Shown here: positions 25,845-34,737 of the stretch, piece after piece
How the letters are laid out: each line of letters begins with the position of its first letter
Numbering within the stretch: position 1 is the first letter of the stretch
NCBI RefSeq assembly: GCF_016428595.1
Contig: NZ_JAELVQ010000005.1
Location: 136,827 to 200,826, forward strand
Length of the DNA stretch: 64,000 nt
DNA from: Snuella sedimenti
Lineage (GTDB): Bacteria; Bacteroidota; Bacteroidia; Flavobacteriales; Flavobacteriaceae
Direction: 5' to 3'
Translations under genes and position numbers: made by a program
Notes under the pieces: generated by a model
The model's input: the letters and a program-made list of their open reading frames with translations, nothing else
Told to the model about the DNA's origin: nothing
Databases searched by the model: none

Positions 25845-27704
25845 TTAAGCAAAGCTTTGCATGTCTACCAATTTTTGGTACACACCCTTAAGGGCGATAA
25901 GTTCATTGTGTTTGCCTCGCTCAACAATTTCCCCTTTATTAAGTACCACAATTTCATCGGCATTTTGAATAGTGGATAGCCTATGGGCAATAACGATGGA
26001 CGTTCTATTTTTCATCATATTTTCCAAAGCAACTTGTACTAGACGTTCGCTTTCGGTATCGAGGGCAGATGTGGCCTCGTCTAAAATCATGATAGGGGGA
26101 CTTTTAAGAACGGCTCGCGCAATGCTTAAGCGTTGTTTTTGTCCTCCCGACAATTTGTTTCCAGAGTCACCAATATTGGTGTTAATGGTATTGGGGAGGT
26201 CTTTAACAAATTCCCAGGCATTGGCGACTTTTAAGGCTTCAACAATTTGTTCGTCGGTAGCATTGTCATTTCCTAATTTTAGATTGTTTTTAATGCTATC
26301 ATTAAAAAGAATGGCATCTTGGGTTACGATACCAAGTTGCTGACGGAGTGATTTGGTGGTTAAATCACGAATATCAATACCGTCAATTAATATTTTTCCT
26401 TTGTTAACATCATAAAATCGCGTTACTAGGTTAGCGATAGTAGATTTTCCGCTTCCTGACTGTCCAACCAAAGCGACGGTTTTTCCCTTGGGAATGGTTA
26501 GTGAAAAGTCTTTTAGAACATACTCATTCTCATATTTAAACGAAATGTTATCAAAAGTAATATCGGTATCAAAACTACTTTTTTCTATGGCATTTTCTTT
26601 ATCCTTTAATGGGTTTTTGGAGTCAATAATTTCTTGAATGCGCTCTGCCGCAGCTCCTCCTTTTTTTATGTTGTAAAGACCTCTAGATATAGCTTTTGCA
26701 GGTGTTAATATATTGTATGATAAGCCCATGTAAACAAGAAACGTACCACCATCAAGCAGGGAATCTGCACCTGCATTAAGCACTAATTTTCCACCGTACC
26801 ACAATATAGCCGAAATCATACATATTCCTAGAAATTCACTAGAGGGTGATGCTAAATTTTGTCGGTTTAGTAATTTATTTGAAAAATTATAAAAGCGATT
26901 TGTAGAGTCTTGGAATTTTTCATTGAATTTATCCTCGGCATTAAACCCCTTTATAATACGCAAACCTGTTAAGGTTTCTTCTAGTGTAGATAAAAATACA
27001 CCTTGTTCCTTTTGAACACGATCCGATTTTCGTTTTAAGCTCTTTCCTATTTTGGAGATAATGAAGCCCATTACCGGAATGAAGAGAAATACAAATAGTG
27101 TAAGCTGCGGACTTATGATAAGCATGGCAGTTATAGTAAAAATAATAGTTAAGGGTTCTCTAACCATTAGTTCTAGCACAGATAAAAAAGAGTATTGTAA
27201 ATCTTGAACATCACCTGTTACCCTTGCTAAAATATCTCCTTTACGTTGCTCGGAAAAGAAGGAAAGTGGCAATTCCATTATTTTTTTATAGACAGCATTT
27301 CTTAAGTCCCTAATAACGCCATTTCTTAAAAAAACAAGAAAATAGTTGGCTAGATACCCAAATAAGTTTTTTAATAGAAACATTACAACAATCAAAGCAA
27401 TTACAAATACAAGTGCCTTGGAATTGTCGCCGCCTGTAAATTGATGCATATGATAGGCAAGATAGCTTTCAGCAAATTCACCAATGTCAGTCAGTCCTTT
27501 ATAAATAGGTTTTTCTGGGGCTGTAAAAATTATTTCCTCACCACAAGGGTCAACATTTTTTTTAAAAATTACATCTAGCATAGGTTTTAATGCAATAAAT
27601 GACAATGTGCCAAATAGCGCAAAAAACACATTGGAGATTACATGTGCTATAGCAAAGTGCTTGTAGGGCTTAGCGTATCGTAAGATATTAAAAAAGTGAT
27701 TCAT
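25845..27704 (-). CDS. ABC exporter, fused permease and ATPase, MsbA-like
   Basis: This 619-residue half-transporter probably works as a homodimer in the inner membrane. The N-terminal region (about 1-330) contains six membrane segments. The ATPase domain has Walker A GQSGSGKST from 414, signature LSGGQKQR near 518, Walker B ILDEATSAL near 540 and the H-loop IAHRLST near 572. The overall pattern resembles lipid flippases such as MsbA, but drug or peptide export cannot be excluded. It lies downstream of the phosphohexomutase gene; a terminator separates them. Confidence 0.92.
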   Translation of the reverse strand: MNHFFNILRYAKPYKHFAIAHVISNVFFALFGTLSFIALKPMLDVIFKKNVDPCGEEIIFTAPEKPIYKGLTDIGEFAESYLAYHMHQFTGGDNSKALVFVIALIVVMFLLKNLFGYLANYFLVFLRNGVIRDLRNAVYKKIMELPLSFFSEQRKGDILARVTGDVQDLQYSFLSVLELMVREPLTIIFTITAMLIISPQLTLFVFLFIPVMGFIISKIGKSLKRKSDRVQKEQGVFLSTLEETLTGLRIIKGFNAEDKFNEKFQDSTNRFYNFSNKLLNRQNLASPSSEFLGICMISAILWYGGKLVLNAGADSLLDGGTFLVYMGLSYNILTPAKAISRGLYNIKKGGAAAERIQEIIDSKNPLKDKENAIEKSSFDTDITFDNISFKYENEYVLKDFSLTIPKGKTVALVGQSGSGKSTIANLVTRFYDVNKGKILIDGIDIRDLTTKSLRQQLGIVTQDAILFNDSIKNNLKLGNDNATDEQIVEALKVANAWEFVKDLPNTINTNIGDSGNKLSGGQKQRLSIARAVLKSPPIMILDEATSALDTESERLVQVALENMMKNRTSIVIAHRLSTIQNADEIVVLNKGEIVERGKHNELIALKGVYQKLVDMQSFA

Positions 27705-27733
27705 TTAGGTGTATCTGTATGGTTTAGAGGATA

Positions 27734-27769
27734 AAAAAACTTGAGAGGCGCTAGAAATAGCGCCTCTCA
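27734..27769 (-). terminator. rho-independent terminator of the phosphohexomutase gene
   Basis: A perfect 12-bp stem, TGAGAGGCGCTA (27742-27753) with TAGCGCCTCTCA (27758-27769), is closed by a GAAA tetraloop. A seven-T run follows on the minus strand. It lies four bases past the stop of the minus-strand gene. Confidence 0.92.
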
Positions 27770-27773
27770 TTTA

Positions 27774-29504
27774 TTAATTGAGTTTCATATCCTTAAGGAT
27801 AGCTTCTATTTTGGAGTTTAACTGTACTTCGGTAGCTTTAAAATCATCGACAGACCCTAAGGTTGTATTCACACTGATATAGAATTTTATTTTAGGCTCC
27901 GTACCACTAGGACGTAAAGCAACTTGTGTACCGTCTTCGGTATAATAAATTAATACGTTCGATTTTGGTATATCGATGGCTTGTTCTTCACCGGTAAGCA
28001 TGTTTTTTGAAGTTGATGCCTGATAGTCTTCAATTTTAACCACTTTCGATCCGTTTACTTCTTTAAGCGGATTTTCTCGGGCATCGATCATCATCTGGGC
28101 AATTTCCTGAGCACCTTTTATGCCTTTCTTGGTTAAGGAAACCAAATGCTCTTTATAAAAACCATATTTAACATAAAGTTGAATAAGTGCTTCATAAAGT
28201 GAGCTACCATTGGCTTTTGCTTGGGCAGCAATTTCGCAAGCTAAAAGTGTTGAGGTTACGGCATCTTTATCACGAACAAAGTCTCCAACCATATAACCAA
28301 AACTCTCTTCGCCACCACCAACAAAGTTTAGTTCTGGGAAGTCTTTAATTAGTTTGGCAATCCATTTAAACCCAGTTAGTACAATTTTGCTCTCTACTTT
28401 ATAGTCATCAGCCAATTTATTTAGCATGGGTGTTGATACTATAGTAGATGCTATAAATTCTTTACCATTTATCTTTCCTGCATTTTGCCATTGCTTCAAA
28501 AGAAAATCGGTCATCATTAGCATGGTTTGGTTACCGTTAAGTAATTGCAGTTTGTTTTCGGAATTACGAACAGCAATTCCTAAGCGATCACAGTCAGGGT
28601 CGGTACCTATAACGATGTCTGCATTTACTTTGTCGGCTAATTCCAAAGCCATTTTTAACGCAGCTGGTTCTTCAGGGTTTGGAGATACTACGGTAGGGAA
28701 ATCGCCGTTAGGAACTTCTTGTTCTTTTACAATATGTACGTTTTTATATCCTGCACGTTTTAAGGTTTCGGGAACGGCTGTAATTGATGTCCCGTGTAAT
28801 GAAGTGAAAACAATGCTTAGGTCATTTTTTGCAGTTTCAGGTGTATTAAAGCTTCCGTTACTTACAGAGGTGTCAATAAAAGCGTCGTCGACATCTTTAC
28901 CGATATAGTGGATCAGGTCGTTGTTAGCTTTAAACTTTATATCACTATAATCTAAATCGTTAATCATTTGAATAACAGCGTCATCATGGGGAGGAACGAG
29001 TTGGCCTCCGTCTTGCCAATATACTTTGTAACCATTGTATTCTGGCGGATTATGAGAAGCGGTTAGAACAATGCCACAGTGGCAGTTTAAATGTCTAACA
29101 GCAAAAGACAGCTCTGGTGTTGGACGTAAATCTTCAAATAAGTACACTTCAATGTTGTTTGCCGAAAATACATCGGCTACGACCTTTGCTAAGGTTTTAC
29201 TGTTGTGTCTACAATCGTATGCTATGGCTGCCTTTGGGGTTTCATTAGGGAATGATTTATGCAAATATTCACTCAGGCCCTGAGTGCTTTTTCCAAGGGT
29301 GTATTTATTAATTCTATTGGTGCCAACGCCCATAATACCACGCATACCTCCAGTTCCAAATTCTAAGTCTTTATAAAAGCTTTCTTGAATGTCTTTTGGG
29401 TTATTGGCAATGCTTTCCTTTATTAATGTTTGTGTTTCTTCATCAAAAGAAGGAGTTAGCCATGTATTGATCCTGTCTAAAATTTTTGGTTCGATATAAA
29501 TCAT
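27774..29504 (-). CDS. phospho-sugar mutase (phosphoglucomutase/phosphomannomutase type)
   Basis: This enzyme interconverts hexose 1- and 6-phosphates. From the ATG at 29504 it has 576 residues, close to the size of B. subtilis PgcA; the longer reading from 29543 is unlikely because it would run over the promoter box. The phosphoserine loop [11 protein letters not shown] has Ser150. The metal loop GTDPDCDR has Asp302, Asp304 and Asp306. The sugar-binding GGEESFGY and phosphate-binding RPSGTEPK motifs are all present. It probably feeds nucleotide-sugar synthesis. Confidence 0.94.
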   Translation of the reverse strand: MIYIEPKILDRINTWLTPSFDEETQTLIKESIANNPKDIQESFYKDLEFGTGGMRGIMGVGTNRINKYTLGKSTQGLSEYLHKSFPNETPKAAIAYDCRHNSKTLAKVVADVFSANNIEVYLFEDLRPTPELSFAVRHLNCHCGIVLTASHNPPEYNGYKVYWQDGGQLVPPHDDAVIQMINDLDYSDIKFKANNDLIHYIGKDVDDAFIDTSVSNGSFNTPETAKNDLSIVFTSLHGTSITAVPETLKRAGYKNVHIVKEQEVPNGDFPTVVSPNPEEPAALKMALELADKVNADIVIGTDPDCDRLGIAVRNSENKLQLLNGNQTMLMMTDFLLKQWQNAGKINGKEFIASTIVSTPMLNKLADDYKVESKIVLTGFKWIAKLIKDFPELNFVGGGEESFGYMVGDFVRDKDAVTSTLLACEIAAQAKANGSSLYEALIQLYVKYGFYKEHLVSLTKKGIKGAQEIAQMMIDARENPLKEVNGSKVVKIEDYQASTSKNMLTGEEQAIDIPKSNVLIYYTEDGTQVALRPSGTEPKIKFYISVNTTLGSVDDFKATEVQLNSKIEAILKDMKLN

Positions 29505-29523
29505 AGTGTTATTGTATAAAGTG

Positions 29524-29531
29524 CAAAAATA
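29524..29531 (-). promoter_or_regulatory. -7 box of the phosphohexomutase gene
   Basis: CAAAAATA reads TATTTTTG on the minus strand, matching TAnnTTTG, 20 bases before the ATG at 29504. This supports the shorter start. Confidence 0.45.
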
Positions 29532-29584
29532 AGCAATTACCAAAATGCTAATGTTTAAATAAGGCTTATTTTATGATAAAAAGG

Positions 29585-30532
29585 TTATAAATTTAATTTG
29601 TCCTTAATCAAATAGCGTTTTTTGTCTTGTCTTGATCGTAGGATAATTTCTCCTAAAAAGCCAGCAACAAAAAATTGCGTACCAATAACCATTGTGGCTA
29701 AGGCGATGTAAAATTGTGGACGTTCGGTGATAAGGCGCCCTTCAGGATTGAAGAATACTTTGTCAATACCGAGATATAAGGAAAAACCAAACCCAATGAT
29801 GAACATGAGGACTCCTAAAGCCCCAAATAAATGCATGGGGCGTTTACCAAAACGGGATATAAACCAAATAGTAATTAAATCTAGAAAACCATTGATGAAT
29901 CGATCCATGCCAAATTTGGTTTCGCCATATTTTCTAGCCTGATGTAGTACCACTTTTTCGCCTATCCTGGCAAATCCGGCATTTTTAGACAGTACAGGGA
30001 TGTAGCGGTGCATTTCACCATTAACATCAATATTTTTAACAACCTCTTGTTTGTAGGCCTTTAATCCGCAATTAAAATCATGCAATTTTACCCCAGAAGT
30101 TTTTCTAGCTGCCCAATTAAATAATTTAGAAGGTAAGTTTTTGGAAATAACAGAGTCGTAACGTTTCTTTTTCCAACCAGACACTAAATCGAAGCCGTCA
30201 TTTACTATCATAGTGTATAGCTCGGGAATTTCGTCGGGATTGTCTTGAAGGTCGGCATCCATAGTTATAACAACGTTACCCCTTGCCTTTTCAAAACCTG
30301 CGTGCAGTGCTTGTGATTTGCCAAAGTTTTTTAAAAAACGGATTCCCTTTACATTATCGTCTTTTTGTGATAATTGTTCAATAACTTGCCAAGAATCGTC
30401 TGTACTGCCATCGTCAATAAAAATGATTTCATAAGAAAAACGATTGGATTGCATAACTTTTGCAATCCAATCATATAATTCTATTAACGACTCCTGTTCG
30501 TTGAGTAGTGGTATAACTACAGATATATTCAT
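29585..30532 (-). CDS. family 2 glycosyltransferase with two membrane segments, DPM1/ArnC-like
   Basis: This 315-residue membrane-associated enzyme has an N-terminal GT-A domain beginning MNISVVIPLLNE. The metal- and nucleotide-binding motif MDADLQDNPDE has Asp92 and Asp94. Two C-terminal membrane segments lie near 235-258 and 276-300. Such enzymes move a sugar from a nucleotide donor to a lipid phosphate carrier. The specific sugar is unknown. A promoter box lies 28 bases upstream. Confidence 0.92.
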   Translation of the reverse strand: MNISVVIPLLNEQESLIELYDWIAKVMQSNRFSYEIIFIDDGSTDDSWQVIEQLSQKDDNVKGIRFLKNFGKSQALHAGFEKARGNVVITMDADLQDNPDEIPELYTMIVNDGFDLVSGWKKKRYDSVISKNLPSKLFNWAARKTSGVKLHDFNCGLKAYKQEVVKNIDVNGEMHRYIPVLSKNAGFARIGEKVVLHQARKYGETKFGMDRFINGFLDLITIWFISRFGKRPMHLFGALGVLMFIIGFGFSLYLGIDKVFFNPEGRLITERPQFYIALATMVIGTQFFVAGFLGEIILRSRQDKKRYLIKDKLNL

Positions 30533-30559
30533 TTAAAAAATTTACTGTGATTCTATAAC

Positions 30560-30567
30560 CAAATGTA
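30560..30567 (-). promoter_or_regulatory. -7 box of the glycosyltransferase gene
   Basis: CAAATGTA reads TACATTTG on the minus strand, matching TAnnTTTG. No TTG is found at -33. Confidence 0.4.
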
Positions 30568-30578
30568 AAGAAATTATT

Positions 30579-31106
30579 TTAGGAATCTGGATTTGTTTTT
30601 TTCATAGCTGCTGCCACAATTAGGCCAATAATGCTGAAAAACACAAGGTATCCAGCGAGACCTTTAATAATGTTTCCCAGTGAATATTGATTTTGAGATT
30701 CTATGTTGTTAACGGCTTCGGCAATAGTTTCTTGGGGCGTGTTAAAGCTTTCCAACATTTGAACCGTTTTTTCGACAGTCTTTTCTTTTAACACATCGGC
30801 GGCACCAGTATCAATAAAATTAAAGAGTAAATAAGAAACAAGCGTACTTATTGCTAGGCCAATTACTACAGTAACAAAATAGCCCGTAAATGCTTGTTTA
30901 AACGAAGCAAATCCGTTTAAATGCTGTTTGATTTTTCCAACAGAAATGATTCCAAACGTTATAATAGCGAATAGAATAAAAATGCCATACCACATATTGG
31001 TTAATAGTTCAATGTTTATAGCATACGCCAATACCGTTAATAATGCTAGTAATGCGCCCAAATACAAACCATAATTTGAGGCAATAGATTTTAAAGTTTT
31101 TTCCAT
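30579..31106 (-). CDS. DUF4199-family membrane protein
   Basis: This 175-residue protein has four membrane segments (about 12-32, 36-56, 73-96 and 148-168) and a soluble stretch between the third and fourth. The segment with GFASFKQAFTGYF is typical of DUF4199 proteins of Bacteroidota. The function is unknown. It often lies next to a family 2 glycosyltransferase gene, as here, where the gap is 46 bases, which hints at a shared role in envelope synthesis. Confidence 0.88.
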   Translation of the reverse strand: MEKTLKSIASNYGLYLGALLALLTVLAYAINIELLTNMWYGIFILFAIITFGIISVGKIKQHLNGFASFKQAFTGYFVTVVIGLAISTLVSYLLFNFIDTGAADVLKEKTVEKTVQMLESFNTPQETIAEAVNNIESQNQYSLGNIIKGLAGYLVFFSIIGLIVAAAMKKTNPDS

Positions 31107-31143
31107 TTTATTTAATGTAAGATAATGTTCACTTATAGGTGTT

Positions 31144-31151
31144 CAAAGATA
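31144..31151 (-). promoter_or_regulatory. -7 box of the DUF4199 gene
   Basis: CAAAGATA reads TATCTTTG on the minus strand, matching TAnnTTTG, 37 bases before the ATG. Confidence 0.45.
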
Positions 31152-31196
31152 CTAAAACGTTACATAATGCTATTAAATAAAAAATATTAAAAAGTA

Positions 31197-31226
31197 TTGT
31201 AGATTTGTAAAAAATACTTAAATTTG
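31197..31226 (+). promoter_or_regulatory. promoter of the L31 gene
   Basis: TTG at 31197-31199 and TAAATTTG at 31219-31226 are separated by 19 bases, the spacing of the Bacteroidota sigma-A promoter. The ATG of the L31 gene is 37 bases downstream. This is one of the two best promoters in the window. Confidence 0.65.
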
Positions 31227-31263
31227 CAGCTCCAAAATTATAAAGAATAAAAAGCGTTTAGCG

Positions 31264-31515
31264 ATGAGAAAAGGTATACATCCAGAAAATTATAGAATAG
31301 TAGCATTCAAAGATATGTCTAACGACGATGTTTTTTTAACAAAATCTACTGCAGTTACTAACGAAACAATTGAAGTTGATGGTGTTGAATATCCGTTAGT
31401 TAAAATGGAAATTTCAAGAACGTCGCATCCTTATTATACTGGTAAATCTAAATTGGTAGATACTGCTGGACGAATTGATAAATTCAAAACTAAATATGCT
31501 AAATTCAAAAAGTAA
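31264..31515 (+). CDS. rpmE2: 50S ribosomal protein L31, type B
   Basis: This 83-residue ribosomal protein begins [11 protein letters not shown] and ends in a Lys-rich tail. It lacks the zinc-binding Cys pair pattern of the type A form, so it is the zinc-independent type B. In many bacteria type B replaces type A under zinc limitation; whether a second L31 exists here is not visible. It has its own promoter and terminator. Confidence 0.95.
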   Translation: MRKGIHPENYRIVAFKDMSNDDVFLTKSTAVTNETIEVDGVEYPLVKMEISRTSHPYYTGKSKLVDTAGRIDKFKTKYAKFKK

Positions 31516-31538
31516 TTTAGCTATTAGATATAAATATC

Positions 31539-31570
31539 AAAGCCTTTCTAAATTTAGAAAGGCTTTTTTT
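31539..31570 (+). terminator. rho-independent terminator of the L31 gene
   Basis: AAAGCCTTTCTAAA (31539-31552) and TTTAGAAAGGCTTT (31553-31566) are perfect inverse copies, followed by more T. It lies 23 bases past the stop. Confidence 0.9.
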
Positions 31571-31670
31571 ATGGAATATATTTAATGTTATCGAACACAA
31601 AATTTAATTTGAGTTTTTATAATTATTGCTTTAACGCATTTCTATAAAAACAATCCAAAAACTAAACTTT

Positions 31671-32846
31671 ATGAATTATATTCTTTTTGATGGCCCTTCA
31701 CGAAGTAATTTATTGCCATTTACTTACACAAGACCTGTTGCCGATCTTCGAATAGGTATTTTAACCATTCGCGAAAAATGGGAAGCCTTTTTGGGTAATA
31801 CAACCACAACGGTTACCGAAGATTATTTGTCGGACAAATATCCTATGGTAGAGATGGCATCGAACGTTATGATAAATGCTTCGTTTTTGCCAAATAATGC
31901 CTTGGTAGACCTAATTCAATCACTTAAAGAAAATCAGGCTATTTTTAAAGATGATGAAGTTGTTGCTTTTTATACCAAGGACAACCAAGGAGAAGTTGAT
32001 TTAGATGCTTACACAGTAATAGAATTTGATAATGATATTTTAAAAGTCGAGCATACTTGGGATTTGTTTTCTAAAAACGATGCAGCTTTAAGGGCTGATT
32101 TTGATCTTTTAACGCAGGATAGGGAGTCGCAACCTATACCAACCAGTAATAATGTTGTTAATGCTAAGGATATCTTTATAGAGCCGGGTGCTAAGGTAGC
32201 ATTTGCGACTTTAAACGCAAGTACTGGCCCTATATACATTGGAAAGGATACAGAGGTTATGGAAGGTACGCTAATTAGAGGGCCTTTTGCTCTATGTGAA
32301 GGTGCAGGTACAAAAATGGGGACTAAAGTATATGGAGCTACTACTATTGGCCCTTACTGTAGAATAGGAGGTGAAGTTAAAAATATTGTCATGTTTGCGA
32401 ATTCCAATAAAGGTCATGAGGGCTATTTGGGAAATTCTGTTGTTGGCGAGTGGTGTAATCTTGGCGCCGATACTAACAGTTCGAACTTAAAAAATAATTA
32501 TGCCGAAGTACGATTGTGGAACTATGAAACCGAAGGTTTTGCTAAAACAGGCCTACAGTTTTGCGGACTCATGATGGGAGATCATAGTAAGTGCGGAATT
32601 AATACGATGTTTAATACAGGTACGGTTGTTGGTGTTAGTGCCAATATTTTTGGAAGTGGTTTTCCTAGAAATTTTGTACCAAGTTTTAGTTGGGGAGGTA
32701 AGAGTGGTTTTTCCACCTTTTTAACCAAGAAAGCGTTTGAAGTAGCAAAGATGGTTATGGCACGACGCGGTTTGGAGTTTACAGAAGTGGATGCCCGTAT
32801 CTTAGAGCACGTGTTTGAACTGTCGGCTAAGTACAGGAGGGAATAG
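31671..32846 (+). CDS. GlmU-like putative sugar nucleotidyltransferase
   Basis: This 391-residue cytoplasmic protein begins MNYILFDGPSRSNLLPFTYTRPVADL, as in the Bacteroidota group annotated as GlmU family. The N-terminal half resembles a degenerate nucleotidyltransferase. The C-terminal part (about 190-340) is a left-handed beta helix of hexapeptide repeats with an NLGADTNSSNLKNNY segment. It probably makes or uses a UDP-sugar, but the classical GxGTRM nucleotide-binding loop is not visible, so activity is uncertain. Confidence 0.85.
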   Translation: MNYILFDGPSRSNLLPFTYTRPVADLRIGILTIREKWEAFLGNTTTTVTEDYLSDKYPMVEMASNVMINASFLPNNALVDLIQSLKENQAIFKDDEVVAFYTKDNQGEVDLDAYTVIEFDNDILKVEHTWDLFSKNDAALRADFDLLTQDRESQPIPTSNNVVNAKDIFIEPGAKVAFATLNASTGPIYIGKDTEVMEGTLIRGPFALCEGAGTKMGTKVYGATTIGPYCRIGGEVKNIVMFANSNKGHEGYLGNSVVGEWCNLGADTNSSNLKNNYAEVRLWNYETEGFAKTGLQFCGLMMGDHSKCGINTMFNTGTVVGVSANIFGSGFPRNFVPSFSWGGKSGFSTFLTKKAFEVAKMVMARRGLEFTEVDARILEHVFELSAKYRRE

Positions 32847-32903
32847 CCTAGGAGGTATAATAAAGGAAGGTTCTAAGTTTTTAAAGTGTTTTTTACAAAT
32901 CCT

Positions 32904-32911
32904 TATATTTG
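32904..32911 (+). promoter_or_regulatory. -7 box of the PD40 protein gene
   Basis: TATATTTG matches TAnnTTTG and lies 17 bases before the ATG at 32929. Confidence 0.4.
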
Positions 32912-32928
32912 TTTAAAACCTGTTTTTT

Positions 32929-33840
32929 ATGATTAAGTTATTTTGTTCGTTAGCTTTTTTAGTAGGACTTTTTGGATATACGCAAGACCAAGTCTACCGT
33001 GTTACAAATTCAAAAATCAATAATGAATATCCACATTTTGGATTGATGTATCTAGGAAGTAACAAGATTATGTTTACTTCCTTTCTTTTATCAAAAAGTG
33101 GGAAGGTAAAAAAAAATGCAGGAAACCCGGTACTTACCATTTATGAAGGCTTGTTATCTGATTCTGGCGACATTCAAAATAGTGTTCCTGTTAAAATTAG
33201 TAGCGAACATGGTGTTTTGAATACCACCAGTGCAACGCTATCCCCAGATGGAAAACAATTATACATAGCAACCCAATATACCAATAAGAATAAGCCCAAA
33301 GGAGAATTTAAAGACAGTAATTTTCATTTAGAGATAGGGGAGTACGTAGCTGGTGTAGGATGGACAAATTTTAAAGTTTTGCCATTTTGTAACCCTAAAT
33401 ACTCGTATGCACATCCTGCCCTTAGTCCCGATGGTAAGGTTTTGTTTTTTACAGCAAATATTAGAGGGGGCAAGGAAACAACCAAAGGCGGCTCAGATAT
33501 CTTTAAAGTTGCTGTCTTAGAGAACGGCACTTTTGGTGAACCTGAAAATTTAGGAAGAGCGGTTAATTCGTATAGCCGTGAAATGTTTCCGTTTTTAAGT
33601 GCTGATAATACTTTATACTTCGCCTCTAACCGTCCTAATGGCTATGGAGGGTTCGACATCTATAAAAGTAAAATGAATGCTGATGGAACGTTTGAAGCTT
33701 CTGAAAAATTACCAAAGCCTGTAAATAGTAATAAAGATGATTTCTCTTTAATCATAAATGAGCAAAATAGAACAGGGTGTTTTTCATCAAAAAGAGACGG
33801 GGGTTCTGGAGATGATGATATTTATTATTTTACTCGATAA
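32929..33840 (+). CDS. exported PD40/TolB-like beta-propeller protein
   Basis: This 303-residue protein has a signal peptide (about 1-18) and repeats with the PD40 pattern: LSPDGKQLYIAT, LSPDGKVLFFTA and LSADNTLYFASNRPNGYGG. The ending SKRDGGSGDDDIYYF is the point where related gliding-motility-type proteins of Bacteroidota usually go on to an OmpA peptidoglycan-binding domain. Here the reading frame stops, so the OmpA part is absent. It is probably periplasmic or on the cell surface. The function is unknown. Confidence 0.85.
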   Translation: MIKLFCSLAFLVGLFGYTQDQVYRVTNSKINNEYPHFGLMYLGSNKIMFTSFLLSKSGKVKKNAGNPVLTIYEGLLSDSGDIQNSVPVKISSEHGVLNTTSATLSPDGKQLYIATQYTNKNKPKGEFKDSNFHLEIGEYVAGVGWTNFKVLPFCNPKYSYAHPALSPDGKVLFFTANIRGGKETTKGGSDIFKVAVLENGTFGEPENLGRAVNSYSREMFPFLSADNTLYFASNRPNGYGGFDIYKSKMNADGTFEASEKLPKPVNSNKDDFSLIINEQNRTGCFSSKRDGGSGDDDIYYFTR

Positions 33841-34038
33841 TCGTAATTTAAATGCTCAGGGTTTGACCCGAAATAAAAATGGATTTTCTTTACATATGCC
33901 TTGTAGGTTTGGCATAAAGCGGTTGCTGCTAGCTGGAATTTATTCAAAAAAAGTGCTGTTTATCTAAAACCTTTGAAATTGATGTGCGGTTGGGGTATTT
34001 TTTTCTATTTTGAACTAGATTAATTAATAGCACCAATT

Positions 34039-34737
34039 ATGATTAATAGGATCTTTTCTGATCAGAAGCGGTTCACCTTGCTCTTTTTTGTAATTCTCTT
34101 TGTGGATATTTGGGTAAAACTATACTGTCCTATTTTCCCTTATAGATTTATTTCAAAGCCCTTTGTAATTCTCGTTTTATTTGCTTTTTATTATGTAAAC
34201 AAAAGAGGTAAAGGTTTGAAGCAGCACTTGTGGGTGTTTTTGGGGTTGACTTTTTTTCTGTTAGGGGACTTGTTAATAATAAAAGCCGCAGATATTGTTT
34301 TTTTAGGGTTGAGTTTATTGCTTTTCTCATTGGGAAAAATATTTTTTTGCTTAAAATTTTCGCATAAAAAAGATTTTAATGTTTTAAGGCTGGTACCTTT
34401 TTCAATTATTATGTTTTCATACGCCGTTTTTATTATTAGTATAGTTCTTAATGGGCTTAAGAAATTTTTGGTGCCCGCACTATTGAGCTTTTTTCTATCA
34501 CTATTAATGGTTCAATTTGCTTATTTAAGAAAAGGGGTGTTTAATAAAATAAGTTATAGGTATGTTTTCTTAGGGGTTATAACGTTTATAATAAGTGAAA
34601 GTATTATGGCGGTTAAAACCTTTAGGCAAGATTTACCCTTTCAAGATTTTTTAATCATGATGCTTTATGGCACAGCCATGTATTTTATAGTTTTGGGTAT
34701 TGTAAGGGAACGGCGTTACAAAATTAGTTTTTCTTAA
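34039..34737 (+). CDS. YhhN/TMEM86-like membrane protein
   Basis: This 232-residue protein has about eight hydrophobic segments. Features seen are the SKPFVILVLF, LLGDLLII and ISESIMAVKTF segments and the ending YGTAMYFIVLGI, in the order found in the YhhN family, some members of which are lysoplasmalogenases. The usual Asp of the SDS motif is Glu here (SES). Its last 14 bases overlap the end of the convergent peptide-binding lipoprotein gene. Enzymatic activity is not certain. Confidence 0.7.
   Translation: MINRIFSDQKRFTLLFFVILFVDIWVKLYCPIFPYRFISKPFVILVLFAFYYVNKRGKGLKQHLWVFLGLTFFLLGDLLIIKAADIVFLGLSLLLFSLGKIFFCLKFSHKKDFNVLRLVPFSIIMFSYAVFIISIVLNGLKKFLVPALLSFFLSLLMVQFAYLRKGVFNKISYRYVFLGVITFIISESIMAVKTFRQDLPFQDFLIMMLYGTAMYFIVLGIVRERRYKISFS

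Noticed and set aside
33758-33967. 69-residue frame after the PD40 gene
   Set aside because: It overlaps the PD40 gene in another frame and shows no OmpA remnant or other domain.
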